This document shows positions 52,701-60,621 of a DNA stretch of 64,000 nt, piece by piece. Numbering within the stretch: the stretch's first letter is position 1; the number at the start of each line of letters is the position of its first letter. Under the pieces are notes generated by a model that saw only the letters and a list, made by a program, of their open reading frames with translations, was not told the origin of the DNA and searched no databases. The translations under genes were made by a program, and so were the position numbers. The stretch is from Methylomonas sp. (GTDB taxonomy: Bacteria; Pseudomonadota; Gammaproteobacteria; Methylococcales; Methylomonadaceae), in assembly GCA_026988155.1 (NCBI GenBank), contig JALSLW010000079.1, positions 27,357-91,356 of the forward strand, written 5' to 3'.

Positions 52701-53702
52701 AAAGGCAATTCATCTTTATGGCTCAAAAAGGCCAGTCAGGCGACTATTTATCGGCGAGGTGTTTTTAAGCAGCAAGAAAAGTATAGTTTGAATGTTTCAT
52801 TGATTGGCAATGGCGATGGTTTAGTTTCGAGTAGTCCATCAGGTATTATTTGCGGGAATGACTGTACTGAAGAGTTTGTACAAAATACCAAAGTATCACT
52901 AGTTGCGAATTCTACTAATGACAATTCTATTTTTTTAGGCTGGAGTGGAGACTGTAGTGGAACTGCTGTATGTGATATTACTGTCAATGCATCTGCATCA
53001 GTTATGGCCAATTTTTCTTTAAAATATCCTCCTCCATCATCTAACAGTATTTTTGGCAGCGCCCGTTTATTTGTTGAGCAGCAATATAGGGATTTTTTCC
53101 ACCGTGAAGGCGATGCCGGTGGGATAGAATATTGGCGAAAAGCGATTGATGAACAGCATTTGCCACGTTCAGAAGTGATCGCAAACTTTATAGGATCTAA
53201 TGAATTTTCAGGGCGAGTTGCTCCTATTGTACGCTTATATCTTGCTTATTTCAAGAGGATTCCAGATATTCAGGGGTTAAACTATTGGCTGAGTAAATTT
53301 CGTAATGGTATGTCTTTGAAATCTATTTCCGAAGCCTTTATACAATCAGCTGAATTTAGAGCTATTTATAGGGAAATTAGCAATGACTACTTTGTGACTT
53401 TAGTTTATCAAAATGTTTTGGGAAGAGAACCTGACTATAATGGACTTAATTACTGGGTATCTGAACTTAATAATGGCAAGAGGCGAAGTGGAATCATTGT
53501 GGGTTTTTCAGAGTCAGAAGAGTTTCGTTTAAAAACGGGTGGTTTTGTAAATCTAATTATGCTTTATTCAGGTATGCTACAGCGTAGCCCTGATCTAAAA
53601 GAGTTAGTCTACTGGATAGAATTGTTTCAAAATAACGGGGGGACATGGATAGATATGATTAGTGGCTTTATTGACTCTCTGGAATACCACAATCGTTTTT
53701 GA
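49782..53702 (+). CDS. Multidomain M4 (thermolysin-like) metalloprotease with C-terminal DUF4214 repeats
   Basis: 1306 residues with a signal-type N-terminus (LTGFLLIGLSVVSNSQA). An FTP-PepSY propeptide lies at about 180-345. The M4 domain has the zinc site HEMTH (H491, E492, H495), third ligand E515 in GALNEAFSD and catalytic H586 in GGVHSNSSIINHAFYLL, with correct spacing. About 700-1000 predicts a TolB-like beta-propeller (DGSKVAFVSSDND, DAKRLALILL). About 1003-1085 is an InlB-B-repeat-like domain (FLGWSGDCSGTAVCDITVNA). The last 210 residues hold four DUF4214-type units (xxPDxxGLxYW). Probably secreted or surface-bound. Located between fleQ and fleS. Confidence 0.87.
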   Translation: MNEINVKFSSHFRLKQLTGFLLIGLSVVSNSQATGNNVMAGGIVSGLQANPSAMKKSVQSNFDPDLWQNARQLNSSGNLAADEAIERIRQQFENMGRVTSQSARLPVSTATNANSGYLAEKANNTAKRIKRAIKKLTIDVRSRKKTGSVSQLKGKLLARTELSTAKYLAGLNSQPISREKQDKVLGREFLNAYKGVLQIDNPDQEFELIQRKEDKLKRCHLRYSQVYKGLPVWPAELMVHLDPQGDVDLMSGAYISTPRKLVTKPTLTADEAIDAAIGIVPDGEKAETPSPELIIYAPVDRTPRLAWKMEFEISLSSRWLAIIDAHTGTKLDAYEQVMDFNVKGIGTDISGISHSLNVWRENNLYYMADSSKPMFNSFNPQHPFSAKGAIMVLDFQNKGSKEKLPESVFHITSSHNNYGWLPDGVGASYGLSETYDYFLERYNRNSIDGKGGNIIGIVRLGDDLANAFWNGRYILFGDKRPLSKAIDVVAHEMTHGITQAEAGLIFQNQSGALNEAFSDIFGEMAEARLKGGSPDWLKGASVFPTPIQNYKQPSLIHCWRNTPCPAKMSQFIHLSADKAGDFGGVHSNSSIINHAFYLLAEGLSGAIGIRDAEQIFYRTLTTKLLPQSQFVDARRGAIASAEELFGIGSAQAKITAEAFDHVEIFDNVAPPVPNQRPVINAEDSTLAIFWGSNVLDTGEANFGYFIGRKEQAFNDPQQLDPLFPIEVKQRRLSVSGDGSKVAFVSSDNDFCIYQTDNSQIGDCLGFPGQVYSGTMSADAKRLALILLNEEGEPENKIMLIDLASDSSQTIELRAPLLDGDTVEVLRADIMDFSSDGSMLMYDAFSQIQVESSSKIGVWNIYGLDLNTGGVSFITQPNPESDSGNASFSQTRDYIITFERAQHDSLGSITIGTKNLLNGKSYNVKVVSSSFNMVSPAFTGDDSSIIYSVPEVSLANLTGFSLFRQPLADNLIAAKGNSSLWLKKASQATIYRRGVFKQQEKYSLNVSLIGNGDGLVSSSPSGIICGNDCTEEFVQNTKVSLVANSTNDNSIFLGWSGDCSGTAVCDITVNASASVMANFSLKYPPPSSNSIFGSARLFVEQQYRDFFHREGDAGGIEYWRKAIDEQHLPRSEVIANFIGSNEFSGRVAPIVRLYLAYFKRIPDIQGLNYWLSKFRNGMSLKSISEAFIQSAEFRAIYREISNDYFVTLVYQNVLGREPDYNGLNYWVSELNNGKRRSGIIVGFSESEEFRLKTGGFVNLIMLYSGMLQRSPDLKELVYWIELFQNNGGTWIDMISGFIDSLEYHNRF

Positions 53703-53915
53703 TCGTTTAGCGTGTTATAGAAACAGCAGACAATTTTACCTGTAGGGGCAAACTCTTGTGGCTATTGTGCCACGAAATTTACGCAAAAAAGATACTATTA
53801 TAGTTCGTCAAATTATTGCCATCTGTTTTTTTTAACCTATTGAAAAACAATAAATAATTGACTTGGTCTAATTATTGCTTTTACGTTAGGTAACTAACAA
53901 AAGCAATAATCAGAT
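53703..53915. other. Intergenic region upstream of fleS
   Basis: Contains a 5-bp hairpin GTGGC/GCCAC (53758-53773), possibly the end of the protease transcript, and the sigma-54 promoter at 53864-53879. Nothing else is recognised. Confidence 0.5.
53864..53879 (+). promoter_or_regulatory. Sigma-54 promoter of fleSR
   Basis: TGGTCTAATTATTGCT has GG (53865-53866), exactly ten bases and GC (53877-53878), with the strong TTGC -12 element. It lies 36 bases before the fleS ATG. FleQ/FlrA encoded upstream is the expected activator. Confidence 0.8.
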
Positions 53916-55142
53916 ATGAATACACCTGTTACTCCTCAAACAATAAAAGCCGAAAGGTTGACGGATGCTTTTCAGCTTTTTAATGAGCTTTCTCAAAACC
54001 TGTCTGATTCTTACCAAGGGTTGCAAACGCAAGTACTCACCTTAAGTAAAGAGCTGGCTACCGCCCGTACAGAACGACTGACAACACTAATAGAAAAAGA
54101 AAAGCTGGCTGACCGTTTACAGCAGATATTGGCAGCATTGCCGGCGGCAGTTATTGTTTTAGATGCTGAAAACAAAGTTGTAGATTGCAATGATATTGCG
54201 CTTAAATATTTATCTGAGCCACTCATAGGGCAAAAATGGTCAGAGGTGGTTCAACGCAGCTTGATTTCGGTTTTTGATAACCCTCACGAACGGCAGCTAA
54301 GAAATGGCATTAGAGTCAGTGTGACTCAGAATGCATTAAATAATGACTCGGGCCAGATTATCCTACTCTCTGATGTGAGTGAGCTGCGGTCATTGCAAGA
54401 TATGGTCAATCAGCAGAAACATCTTTCAGCGATGGGCGAAATGGTGGCCAGTATGGCGCATCAGGTGCGTACACCGCTTTCTACCGCTATTTTGTATGCC
54501 TCCCAGATGAATAAAGTTTCCGTTTCTGATAATCAGCGCATCAAATTTTCCAATAAAATCCTTGAACGTCTGAATTATCTGGAAAGGCAGGTGAACGACA
54601 TGCTGGTCTTTGCTAAAGAAGGCCATTTAACCATGGATGTTTTTTCATTGCAGAATTTGCTGAAAAGAATCAATGAAAATATGCAAGATATAAAGATAGA
54701 GAATGCTGTTAAATTCTCTATTGGCAATGACGTTCAGGCGGACGTAATGCTGGGGAATGAAGATGCATTGCTAGGGGCTATTATGAACCTGCTGAATAAT
54801 GCGGTGGAAGCCCAGAATGGTGAAGGCAGAATTACGCTGCAGCTGAATCAGCCGGATCAGACCAGCTTGCAGATCCGAATACAGGATAGCGGTACAGGTA
54901 TGGATGACGATACAAAACAGAGACTGTTTGAACCCTTTTATACCACCAAGGTGAAAGGAACAGGATTGGGACTGGCCGTTGTAGACAGTGTAGTCAGAGC
55001 GCACAGCGGTTCAATCCAATGTGAATCGCAACTTGGTCAAGGTACCTTGTTTACTTTGCTATTGCCCTGCGTTAATCAATATATAACCAATTTGTCAGGT
55101 GATGGCTATCGGAAAATGGAGAACGGCTATGAAGCAGTATGA
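53916..55142 (+). CDS. fleS: Flagellar sensor histidine kinase FleS/FlrB
   Basis: 408 residues, no membrane helix, so cytoplasmic. A coiled-coil N-terminus (about 30-70), a PAS-like domain (AAVIVLDAENKVVDCNDIAL) and a HisKA domain with the H-box MAHQVRTPL (H182) precede an HATPase with N-box NLLNNAVEAQ, G1 DSGTGM, F-box LFEPFYTTK and G2 GTGLGLAVV. Order and sequence match FleS/FlrB, which phosphorylates FleR/FlrC. It overlaps fleR by 14 bases. Confidence 0.92.
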   Translation: MNTPVTPQTIKAERLTDAFQLFNELSQNLSDSYQGLQTQVLTLSKELATARTERLTTLIEKEKLADRLQQILAALPAAVIVLDAENKVVDCNDIALKYLSEPLIGQKWSEVVQRSLISVFDNPHERQLRNGIRVSVTQNALNNDSGQIILLSDVSELRSLQDMVNQQKHLSAMGEMVASMAHQVRTPLSTAILYASQMNKVSVSDNQRIKFSNKILERLNYLERQVNDMLVFAKEGHLTMDVFSLQNLLKRINENMQDIKIENAVKFSIGNDVQADVMLGNEDALLGAIMNLLNNAVEAQNGEGRITLQLNQPDQTSLQIRIQDSGTGMDDDTKQRLFEPFYTTKVKGTGLGLAVVDSVVRAHSGSIQCESQLGQGTLFTLLLPCVNQYITNLSGDGYRKMENGYEAV

Positions 55143-56529
55143 TGTGTTAGTGGTAGAAGATGATCTGGATTTATGTGAAGCACTATGCGACACCCTGGAA
55201 ATAGAAGGGTATAAAGTAGTGTCTGCCAATAATGGTACAGAAGCGCTCAGCAAGTTGGCTAAGAATATTGTTAGATTAGTGGTCAGCGATATTCAGATGC
55301 CTGTTATGGATGGCTTTCAGTTATTGAATAATATGCAGCAAAAACATCCTGAAATCCCTGTATTGCTGATGACAGCTTATGGCACTATCCCTAAGGCGGT
55401 AAAAGCAATGCAGACTGGCGCTGCAGATTATCTGATCAAGCCCTTTGAGGCCTCTGTTTTGGTGGAAAAGGTGGCTGAATTGGTGGTGCCTGAAGAAACT
55501 AAAGCAGCTAGTGAAAGAGTTGTTCAGGATTCCAAAATGAAGCAGCTTTATGCCTTAACCGCTAAAGTGGCAAAAACAGATGTTACTGTTTTGCTGCAAG
55601 GCGAGAGCGGTACAGGTAAGGAAGTAATGGCAAGGTTTATTCACCAAAATTCCCAACACCATGATGGACCTTTTATTGCGATAAATTGCGCGGCAATCCC
55701 TGAAAACATGCTGGAGTCTATCCTTTTTGGCTATGAAAAAGGTGCGTATACAGGTGCGGTGCAATCTATGCCGGGTAAGTTTGAGCAGGCTCAAAACGGT
55801 ACCCTACTGCTAGATGAAATATCAGAAATGGATATTGGGCTGCAAGCTAAATTACTGCGGGTATTGCAGGAAAAAGAAGTTGAGCGCCTGGGCGGGCAGG
55901 AGAAAGTTTCTTTAAACGTCAGAATTTTGGCGACCACTAACCGAAAATTGAAGGAATATGTAGAGCAGGGTCTGTTTAGGGAAGATTTATATTATCGTTT
56001 AAATGTATTCCCCATTAAAATCCCATCGCTGAAAGATAGGGTGGGTGATATTTTGCCGTTGGCAATGGAATTAATGAAAAAATACTGGCAAGAAGGAAAA
56101 TCTTTACCTGTTTTTACAGAAGATGCTGTTGCAGTTATGCAGAATTATGGCTGGCCTGGCAATGTAAGGGAGCTGGAAAATGTGGTGCAGCGTGCCTTGA
56201 TTTTACATAGGAATGGTTATATTTTGCCTGAATGCCTGGTGTTTGAAGGTGATATGGACGACCAAATGCTGATGTTTGATCAAGATGAGAATGGGCCGGA
56301 GTCGGTTAAATCAATTGCAGATGTTTCTTTTGAGCCTGCTGTGCCTGCCAGTACCGGTGCCTGTTTAGGGGATAGCGTAAGGTCAGCTGAAGAAAATATT
56401 ATTTTGCAGACATTGCATAATGAAAAGGGAAGCAGAAAGGTCACAGCGGAGAAATTGGGGATTAGTCCCAGAACACTGAGATATAAAATAGCCAGGATGA
56501 AAGATGCGGGGGTTGCTGTACCCTGTTAG
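55129..56529 (+). CDS. fleR: Sigma-54-dependent response regulator FleR/FlrC
   Basis: 466 residues from ATG 55129, chosen because GGAGAA lies seven bases upstream and MKQYDVLVVEDD is the normal receiver start; the longer frame begins at 55099. Receiver with phospho-Asp D54 (VVSDIQMP) and K in LIKPFE. AAA+ domain with Walker A GESGTGKE, the sigma-54 loop as GAYTGA (Tyr for Phe) and Walker B GTLLLDEISEMD. A Fis-type helix-turn-helix follows (RKVTAEKLGISPRTLRYKIA). It activates middle flagellar operons after phosphorylation by FleS. Confidence 0.93.
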   Translation: MKQYDVLVVEDDLDLCEALCDTLEIEGYKVVSANNGTEALSKLAKNIVRLVVSDIQMPVMDGFQLLNNMQQKHPEIPVLLMTAYGTIPKAVKAMQTGAADYLIKPFEASVLVEKVAELVVPEETKAASERVVQDSKMKQLYALTAKVAKTDVTVLLQGESGTGKEVMARFIHQNSQHHDGPFIAINCAAIPENMLESILFGYEKGAYTGAVQSMPGKFEQAQNGTLLLDEISEMDIGLQAKLLRVLQEKEVERLGGQEKVSLNVRILATTNRKLKEYVEQGLFREDLYYRLNVFPIKIPSLKDRVGDILPLAMELMKKYWQEGKSLPVFTEDAVAVMQNYGWPGNVRELENVVQRALILHRNGYILPECLVFEGDMDDQMLMFDQDENGPESVKSIADVSFEPAVPASTGACLGDSVRSAEENIILQTLHNEKGSRKVTAEKLGISPRTLRYKIARMKDAGVAVPC

Positions 56530-56563
56530 CTTTTGAAAGGATAATGTGACGATATTTTGTTGT

Positions 56564-56579
56564 TGGCTTGAAAAATGCA
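56564..56579 (+). promoter_or_regulatory. Sigma-54 promoter of fliE
   Basis: TGGCTTGAAAAATGCA has GG (56565-56566), ten bases and GC (56577-56578), close to the TGGCAC-N5-TTGCA consensus. It lies 45 bases before the fliE ATG, as expected for a FleQ- or FleR-activated class of basal-body genes. Confidence 0.78.
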
Positions 56580-56624
56580 TATAACTTCATATAAAAATCA
56601 ACTCAGAAACAGCGGGAGAACAGA

Positions 56625-56948
56625 ATGAGCGATATAAATATAAACCAAGTGCTATCTCAGATGCGGTCAATGTCTATTGAAGCTTCCAGTCCAACTATTA
56701 AGCCTGCAGAAGCGAGCGATAGCGGTTCAGATTTTGCTGCTATGCTGAAAGACTCTATTGATTCGGTTAATGACACACAAAAAGCATCGGGAGCATTATC
56801 AAAATCTTTTGAAATGGGTGATGCAGATGTCAGTCTTGCAGAGGTTATGATTGCATCGCAGAAAGCCAGTGTATCTTTTCAGGCAATGCTTCAAGTTAGA
56901 AATAAATTAGTTGATGCCTATAAAGACGTGATGAATATGCCAATGTAA
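56625..56948 (+). CDS. fliE: Flagellar hook-basal body complex protein FliE
   Basis: 107 residues. The C-terminal block VSLAEVMIASQKASVSFQAM, then LQVRNKLVDAYKDVMNMPM, is diagnostic. FliE links the MS ring to the proximal rod. GGGAGAA precedes ATG closely. A 176-base gap with an AT-rich hairpin separates it from fliF. Confidence 0.95.
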   Translation: MSDININQVLSQMRSMSIEASSPTIKPAEASDSGSDFAAMLKDSIDSVNDTQKASGALSKSFEMGDADVSLAEVMIASQKASVSFQAMLQVRNKLVDAYKDVMNMPM

Positions 56949-56981
56949 CAATTGGTTAAAAAAATAAACATAAAAAATCTT

Positions 56982-57032
56982 AAAATCTATAGTAGATCTC
57001 AGTATTGCGTCTATATTTAATCTATAGATTTT
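56982..57032. repeat. AT-rich 11-bp inverted repeat between fliE and fliF
   Basis: AAAATCTATAG (56982-56992) pairs with CTATAGATTTT (57022-57032) around 29 bases. It could slow transcription or stabilise the fliE message. On the plus strand only a short T-stretch follows. Confidence 0.4.
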
Positions 57033-57124
57033 TAGATTAAAAGAATGCATATATTGCAGCTAGCGATGCTGTTAATGTATTTTTTTAAAAGTACTATTTA
57101 AGCAACCCATAAATAAATTAATTA

Positions 57125-58888
57125 ATGAGTGAGCAAGAAGGCGGTGATTTAGCAGAGCTGGAGCCAGATACTAGCGCGCTAAGTAAATTAAATCAGGAAA
57201 TAGAAACGCCACCTATCTTAAAGGGACTGGGCAATTTGTCTATGGCTAGGCAAATAGGCCTAATGCTCGGAATAGCATTAAGCGTTGCTGTTGGTATTGC
57301 TGTTGTCCTGTGGTCTCAGGCAGACTCGTATGATTTGCTTTATTCAGGGATGGAAAATGAAGATGCTACTGAAATATTGGCAACCCTGGATCAGCTGGGG
57401 GTGGACTATTCGGTAGAAACAGAATCGGGTGCGATTATGGTGCCTGCCGATAAGGTACGTTCGTTAAAGCTTAAGCTGGCTGCACAGGGGCTGCCTAGAA
57501 CTCAAAGCTCAGGCTATGAAATACTGGATAAAGAAACAGGTTTTGGTACCAGTAAAAATATTGAATTAATGCGCTTTCGGCGGGCTCTGGAAGGGGAAAT
57601 AGCCAAAACAGTCTCGGCCATCCAGAATGTTAAATCAGCACGAGTTCTTTTAGCACTGCCCAAGCAATCTGTTTTTGTCCGTAAACGTAAAAAACCCAGT
57701 GCATCAGTTATTGTCAGTTTATATCAGGGACGAACTCTGGAAAAAGGCCAGATAGAAGCAATTGTGCATTTGGTTGCATCCAGTGTGCCTATGATGGAAT
57801 CTTCTCAAGTCACTGTAGTTGATCAAAAAGGACGAATGCTCAGTGGAAATGAGTCTTCTGAAGATATGTATTTAACATCAAAGCAGTTTGAATACAAAAA
57901 AAATCTTGAAGAGCATTTAATGCACCGGATAGAAAGCATTCTGATTCCATTGGTTGGGCGAGAGGGTATGCAAACGCAAATTTCAGCCGATGTGGATTTT
58001 ACTGTTACAGAAAAAACTCAGGAAATGTTTAACCCTGATCTGCCAGCCTTAAGAAGTGAACAGACACAGGAAGACCTGAATTCCAGCAGTGCTATTCAGG
58101 GCGTTCCCGGTGCATTGTCAAATCAGCCTCCGCCTGCAGGTGTTGCACCCGAGATTGCGGTAGGCGAGGGGGCTCAGACAGGTGCAGATTCGCCTTCTTC
58201 TAGCAGTAAAAGTGCAACCCGAAATTTTGAATTGGATAAAACTATCACTCATACCCGCCTGGCAACGGGGGTTTTGCGTCGGCTATCTGTAGCCGTCGTG
58301 GTAGATGATAAGAAAGTACAATTGGGGGATGGCACATTCAGCACCCAAACTTATCCGCAGGAAGATATTAATCAAATAAGAGCGCTGGTTATGCAGGCCG
58401 TGGGTTTTGATAGCAGTCGTGGCGACCAGGTTACTGTCACTAATATTTCCTTTAGAATTCCTGATGAACTAGAGGCTTTGCCTGAAGTTCCTTTATGGGA
58501 GCAGGCCTGGTTTCTTGATGCAGCTAAACAGTTAACGGCAGTATTAGTGGTTCTATTTTTGGTTTTTGGTGTGCTGCGCCCCACTATGCGAGGATTGGTG
58601 GCAAGAGACGAAGAAGTTAAAGCATTGCTTGATGCACATGCAGAAGCTGATGCAATAGGCGGTACGGTACGTTTTGACGAAAATGGCAAGCCCATGGCAG
58701 TTCCTGCAGATGATGGCGAGGCGGGTGAGGAAGGCGAGGCTGGATTGTCAGCCGGAGTTGAAGACTTGCTGTTGCTAGAAGCGCCGCAAAGCTATGAAAA
58801 ACGGCTGGAGTATGTACAGAAACTGATTGATGAAGACTCTGCTCTGGTTGCTGAAATTCTTAAAGGGTGGTTAAAAAGCGATGTCTGA
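57125..58888 (+). CDS. fliF: Flagellar MS-ring protein FliF
   Basis: 587 residues. First membrane helix about 42-63 (MARQIGLMLGIALSVAVGIA), the YscJ/FliF domain (YSGMENEDATEILATLDQLG, FGTSKNIELMRFRRALEGEI), a Pro/Gly/Ser-rich segment (about 330-370), second helix about 468-490 (LTAVLVVLFLVFGVLRP) and an acidic cytoplasmic tail that binds FliG. It forms the flagellar base. ATG 57125 lacks a visible Shine-Dalgarno sequence; the leader is AT-rich. The stop overlaps fliG by 8 bases. Confidence 0.96.
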   Translation: MSEQEGGDLAELEPDTSALSKLNQEIETPPILKGLGNLSMARQIGLMLGIALSVAVGIAVVLWSQADSYDLLYSGMENEDATEILATLDQLGVDYSVETESGAIMVPADKVRSLKLKLAAQGLPRTQSSGYEILDKETGFGTSKNIELMRFRRALEGEIAKTVSAIQNVKSARVLLALPKQSVFVRKRKKPSASVIVSLYQGRTLEKGQIEAIVHLVASSVPMMESSQVTVVDQKGRMLSGNESSEDMYLTSKQFEYKKNLEEHLMHRIESILIPLVGREGMQTQISADVDFTVTEKTQEMFNPDLPALRSEQTQEDLNSSSAIQGVPGALSNQPPPAGVAPEIAVGEGAQTGADSPSSSSKSATRNFELDKTITHTRLATGVLRRLSVAVVVDDKKVQLGDGTFSTQTYPQEDINQIRALVMQAVGFDSSRGDQVTVTNISFRIPDELEALPEVPLWEQAWFLDAAKQLTAVLVVLFLVFGVLRPTMRGLVARDEEVKALLDAHAEADAIGGTVRFDENGKPMAVPADDGEAGEEGEAGLSAGVEDLLLLEAPQSYEKRLEYVQKLIDEDSALVAEILKGWLKSDV

Positions 58889-59891
58889 ATTAGAAGTTAG
58901 CATAACGGCTACGCAGCGGGCGGCTTTATTGCTGCTGGCTGTCGGTCAGGATAGGGCCGCCAGTGTGCTAAAGAACATGGGGCCAAAAGAAGTGCAAATA
59001 GTCGGAACCGCGATGGCAACGATGGGAAATATAACGTCAGAAATGGTCGACAGTGTCCTTGAAGGTTTTATCATGGAAGTTAAGGATGAAACTGGTCTCG
59101 GCTTAGATTCAGATACCTATATTCGGAATATGCTGACGGATGCCTTGGGTGAAGACAAGGCCGGCAGCATTATTGACCGCATTCTAATGGGGGCAAACAG
59201 TAAAGGGATTGAACAGCTTAAATGGATGGATGTCCGGTCTATTGCTGATTTGATTCGTTTGGAACATCCGCAAATTATTGCCATGATTCTGTCTTTATTG
59301 GAAGCTGATCTGGCTGCAGAGGTCCTGGCATTATTACCCGAAAATCAGCGCTCGGATATCATTATGAGAATTGCAACCATGGAAAGTGTGCAGCCATCAG
59401 CCATTAAAGAGCTGGATGATATGATGGAGAAACAGTTGACAGGCAGCGATAGTGTTAAAGCGTCTAACATTGGAGGCATAGATTCAGCCGCTAATATTCT
59501 AAACTATCTGGAAGGTGCTTTAAGTGAAGAAATGATGGAGGGCATTAATGAATTTAATGGTGAATTAGGCCAGCAAATTCAGGATAAAATGTTTGTTTTT
59601 GCTGATTTGATTAATGTTGATGATAGAGGAATTCAAACCTTGTTAAGAGAAGTTTCTACTGATCAATTACTGCTAGCGTTGAGAGGAGTCAGTGATGGAC
59701 TTAAAGAAAAAATATTTGGCAATATGTCTAAACGTGCCGCTGAAATGCTGCGTGATGATTTGGAGGCTGCCCCGCCAACTAAATTGAGTGAGGTAGAGAC
59801 AGCACAAAAAGATATATTGACGATTGCCAAGAAATTGTCTGAATCAGGTGAAATGATGCTAGGAAGCGGCGGCGGTGATGAACTCGTCTAA
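58881..59891 (+). CDS. fliG: Flagellar motor switch protein FliG
   Basis: 336 residues. RAALLLLAVGQDRAASVLKN at the N-terminus, the EHPQ motif in LEHPQIIAMILSLL, and the C-terminal torque helix region with charged residues (QTLLREVSTDQLLLALRGVS) are all present. It sits on the MS ring and interacts with the stator. A Gly-rich tail (LGSGGGDELV) ends the protein; fliH begins inside it. Confidence 0.97.
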   Translation: MSELEVSITATQRAALLLLAVGQDRAASVLKNMGPKEVQIVGTAMATMGNITSEMVDSVLEGFIMEVKDETGLGLDSDTYIRNMLTDALGEDKAGSIIDRILMGANSKGIEQLKWMDVRSIADLIRLEHPQIIAMILSLLEADLAAEVLALLPENQRSDIIMRIATMESVQPSAIKELDDMMEKQLTGSDSVKASNIGGIDSAANILNYLEGALSEEMMEGINEFNGELGQQIQDKMFVFADLINVDDRGIQTLLREVSTDQLLLALRGVSDGLKEKIFGNMSKRAAEMLRDDLEAAPPTKLSEVETAQKDILTIAKKLSESGEMMLGSGGGDELV

Positions 59892-60621
59892 AGGTCAGTC
59901 GTTTTCAGAATCTGAACTTCAGGCACTGGGTTTATGGGATGTTGCTGAGCAGTTTGGCAGCAACAAGCAGTCTGCAATAAAACAGCCCAAGAAAGAAAGT
60001 GCGACCTTAACGGTCGATCAAATCGAAAAAATGCAGCGGCAGGCCTATGATGAAGCTTTTGCGCAAGGCAAAAAAGAAGGATTTGAAAAAGGCTATAAAG
60101 ACGGTTCAAGTCAGGGGTTTGACGAAGGCTTTGCGCAGGGAAAAACAGAAGGCGAGAAGAAAGGGTACGATGATAATTTGCATTTATTGGAAGAACAGTC
60201 TGCTGAATTTGTCAGTTTACTGGAATCATTATGCGAGCCATTTAAAGAGCTGGATAAAACCGTAGAAAAGGAGCTGGTTGGCTTGGCTATTGGCATTGCA
60301 AAGCAGGTAGTACGCAGAGAAATTAAAACGGATCCCGGGCAAATTATTGCCGTGGTTAGAGAGGCAGTTAATGCATTGCCTGTGGCAGCCCAGAAATTAA
60401 CATTGCAGCTTCACCCTGAAGATGCCAAGCTGGTGAAAAACTCTTTAGCTCTCGATGATGTCTCGTCACCTTGGAATATTAGCGAAGATCCTTTGACCAC
60501 ACGGGGAGGCTGTATAGTAAAAACGGATACTTCCCATATAGACTCAACGGTTGAAAATAGATTAGCCATTATTGTTGCCACTGTACTCGGCGGTGAAAGA
60601 GAAGAGGATCAATCGGAATGA
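59878..60621 (+). CDS. fliH: Flagellar export ATPase regulator FliH
   Basis: 247 residues from ATG 59878; a GTG at 59875 is also possible and is closer to the AGGA at 59861. The hallmark is the run of GxxxG-type repeats (about residues 58-95: FAQGKKEGFEKGYKDGSSQG...). The C-terminal domain (LVGLAIGIAKQVVRREIK) binds FliI. It overlaps fliG by 14 bases and fliI by 4. Confidence 0.93.
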   Translation: MNSSKGQSFSESELQALGLWDVAEQFGSNKQSAIKQPKKESATLTVDQIEKMQRQAYDEAFAQGKKEGFEKGYKDGSSQGFDEGFAQGKTEGEKKGYDDNLHLLEEQSAEFVSLLESLCEPFKELDKTVEKELVGLAIGIAKQVVRREIKTDPGQIIAVVREAVNALPVAAQKLTLQLHPEDAKLVKNSLALDDVSSPWNISEDPLTTRGGCIVKTDTSHIDSTVENRLAIIVATVLGGEREEDQSE

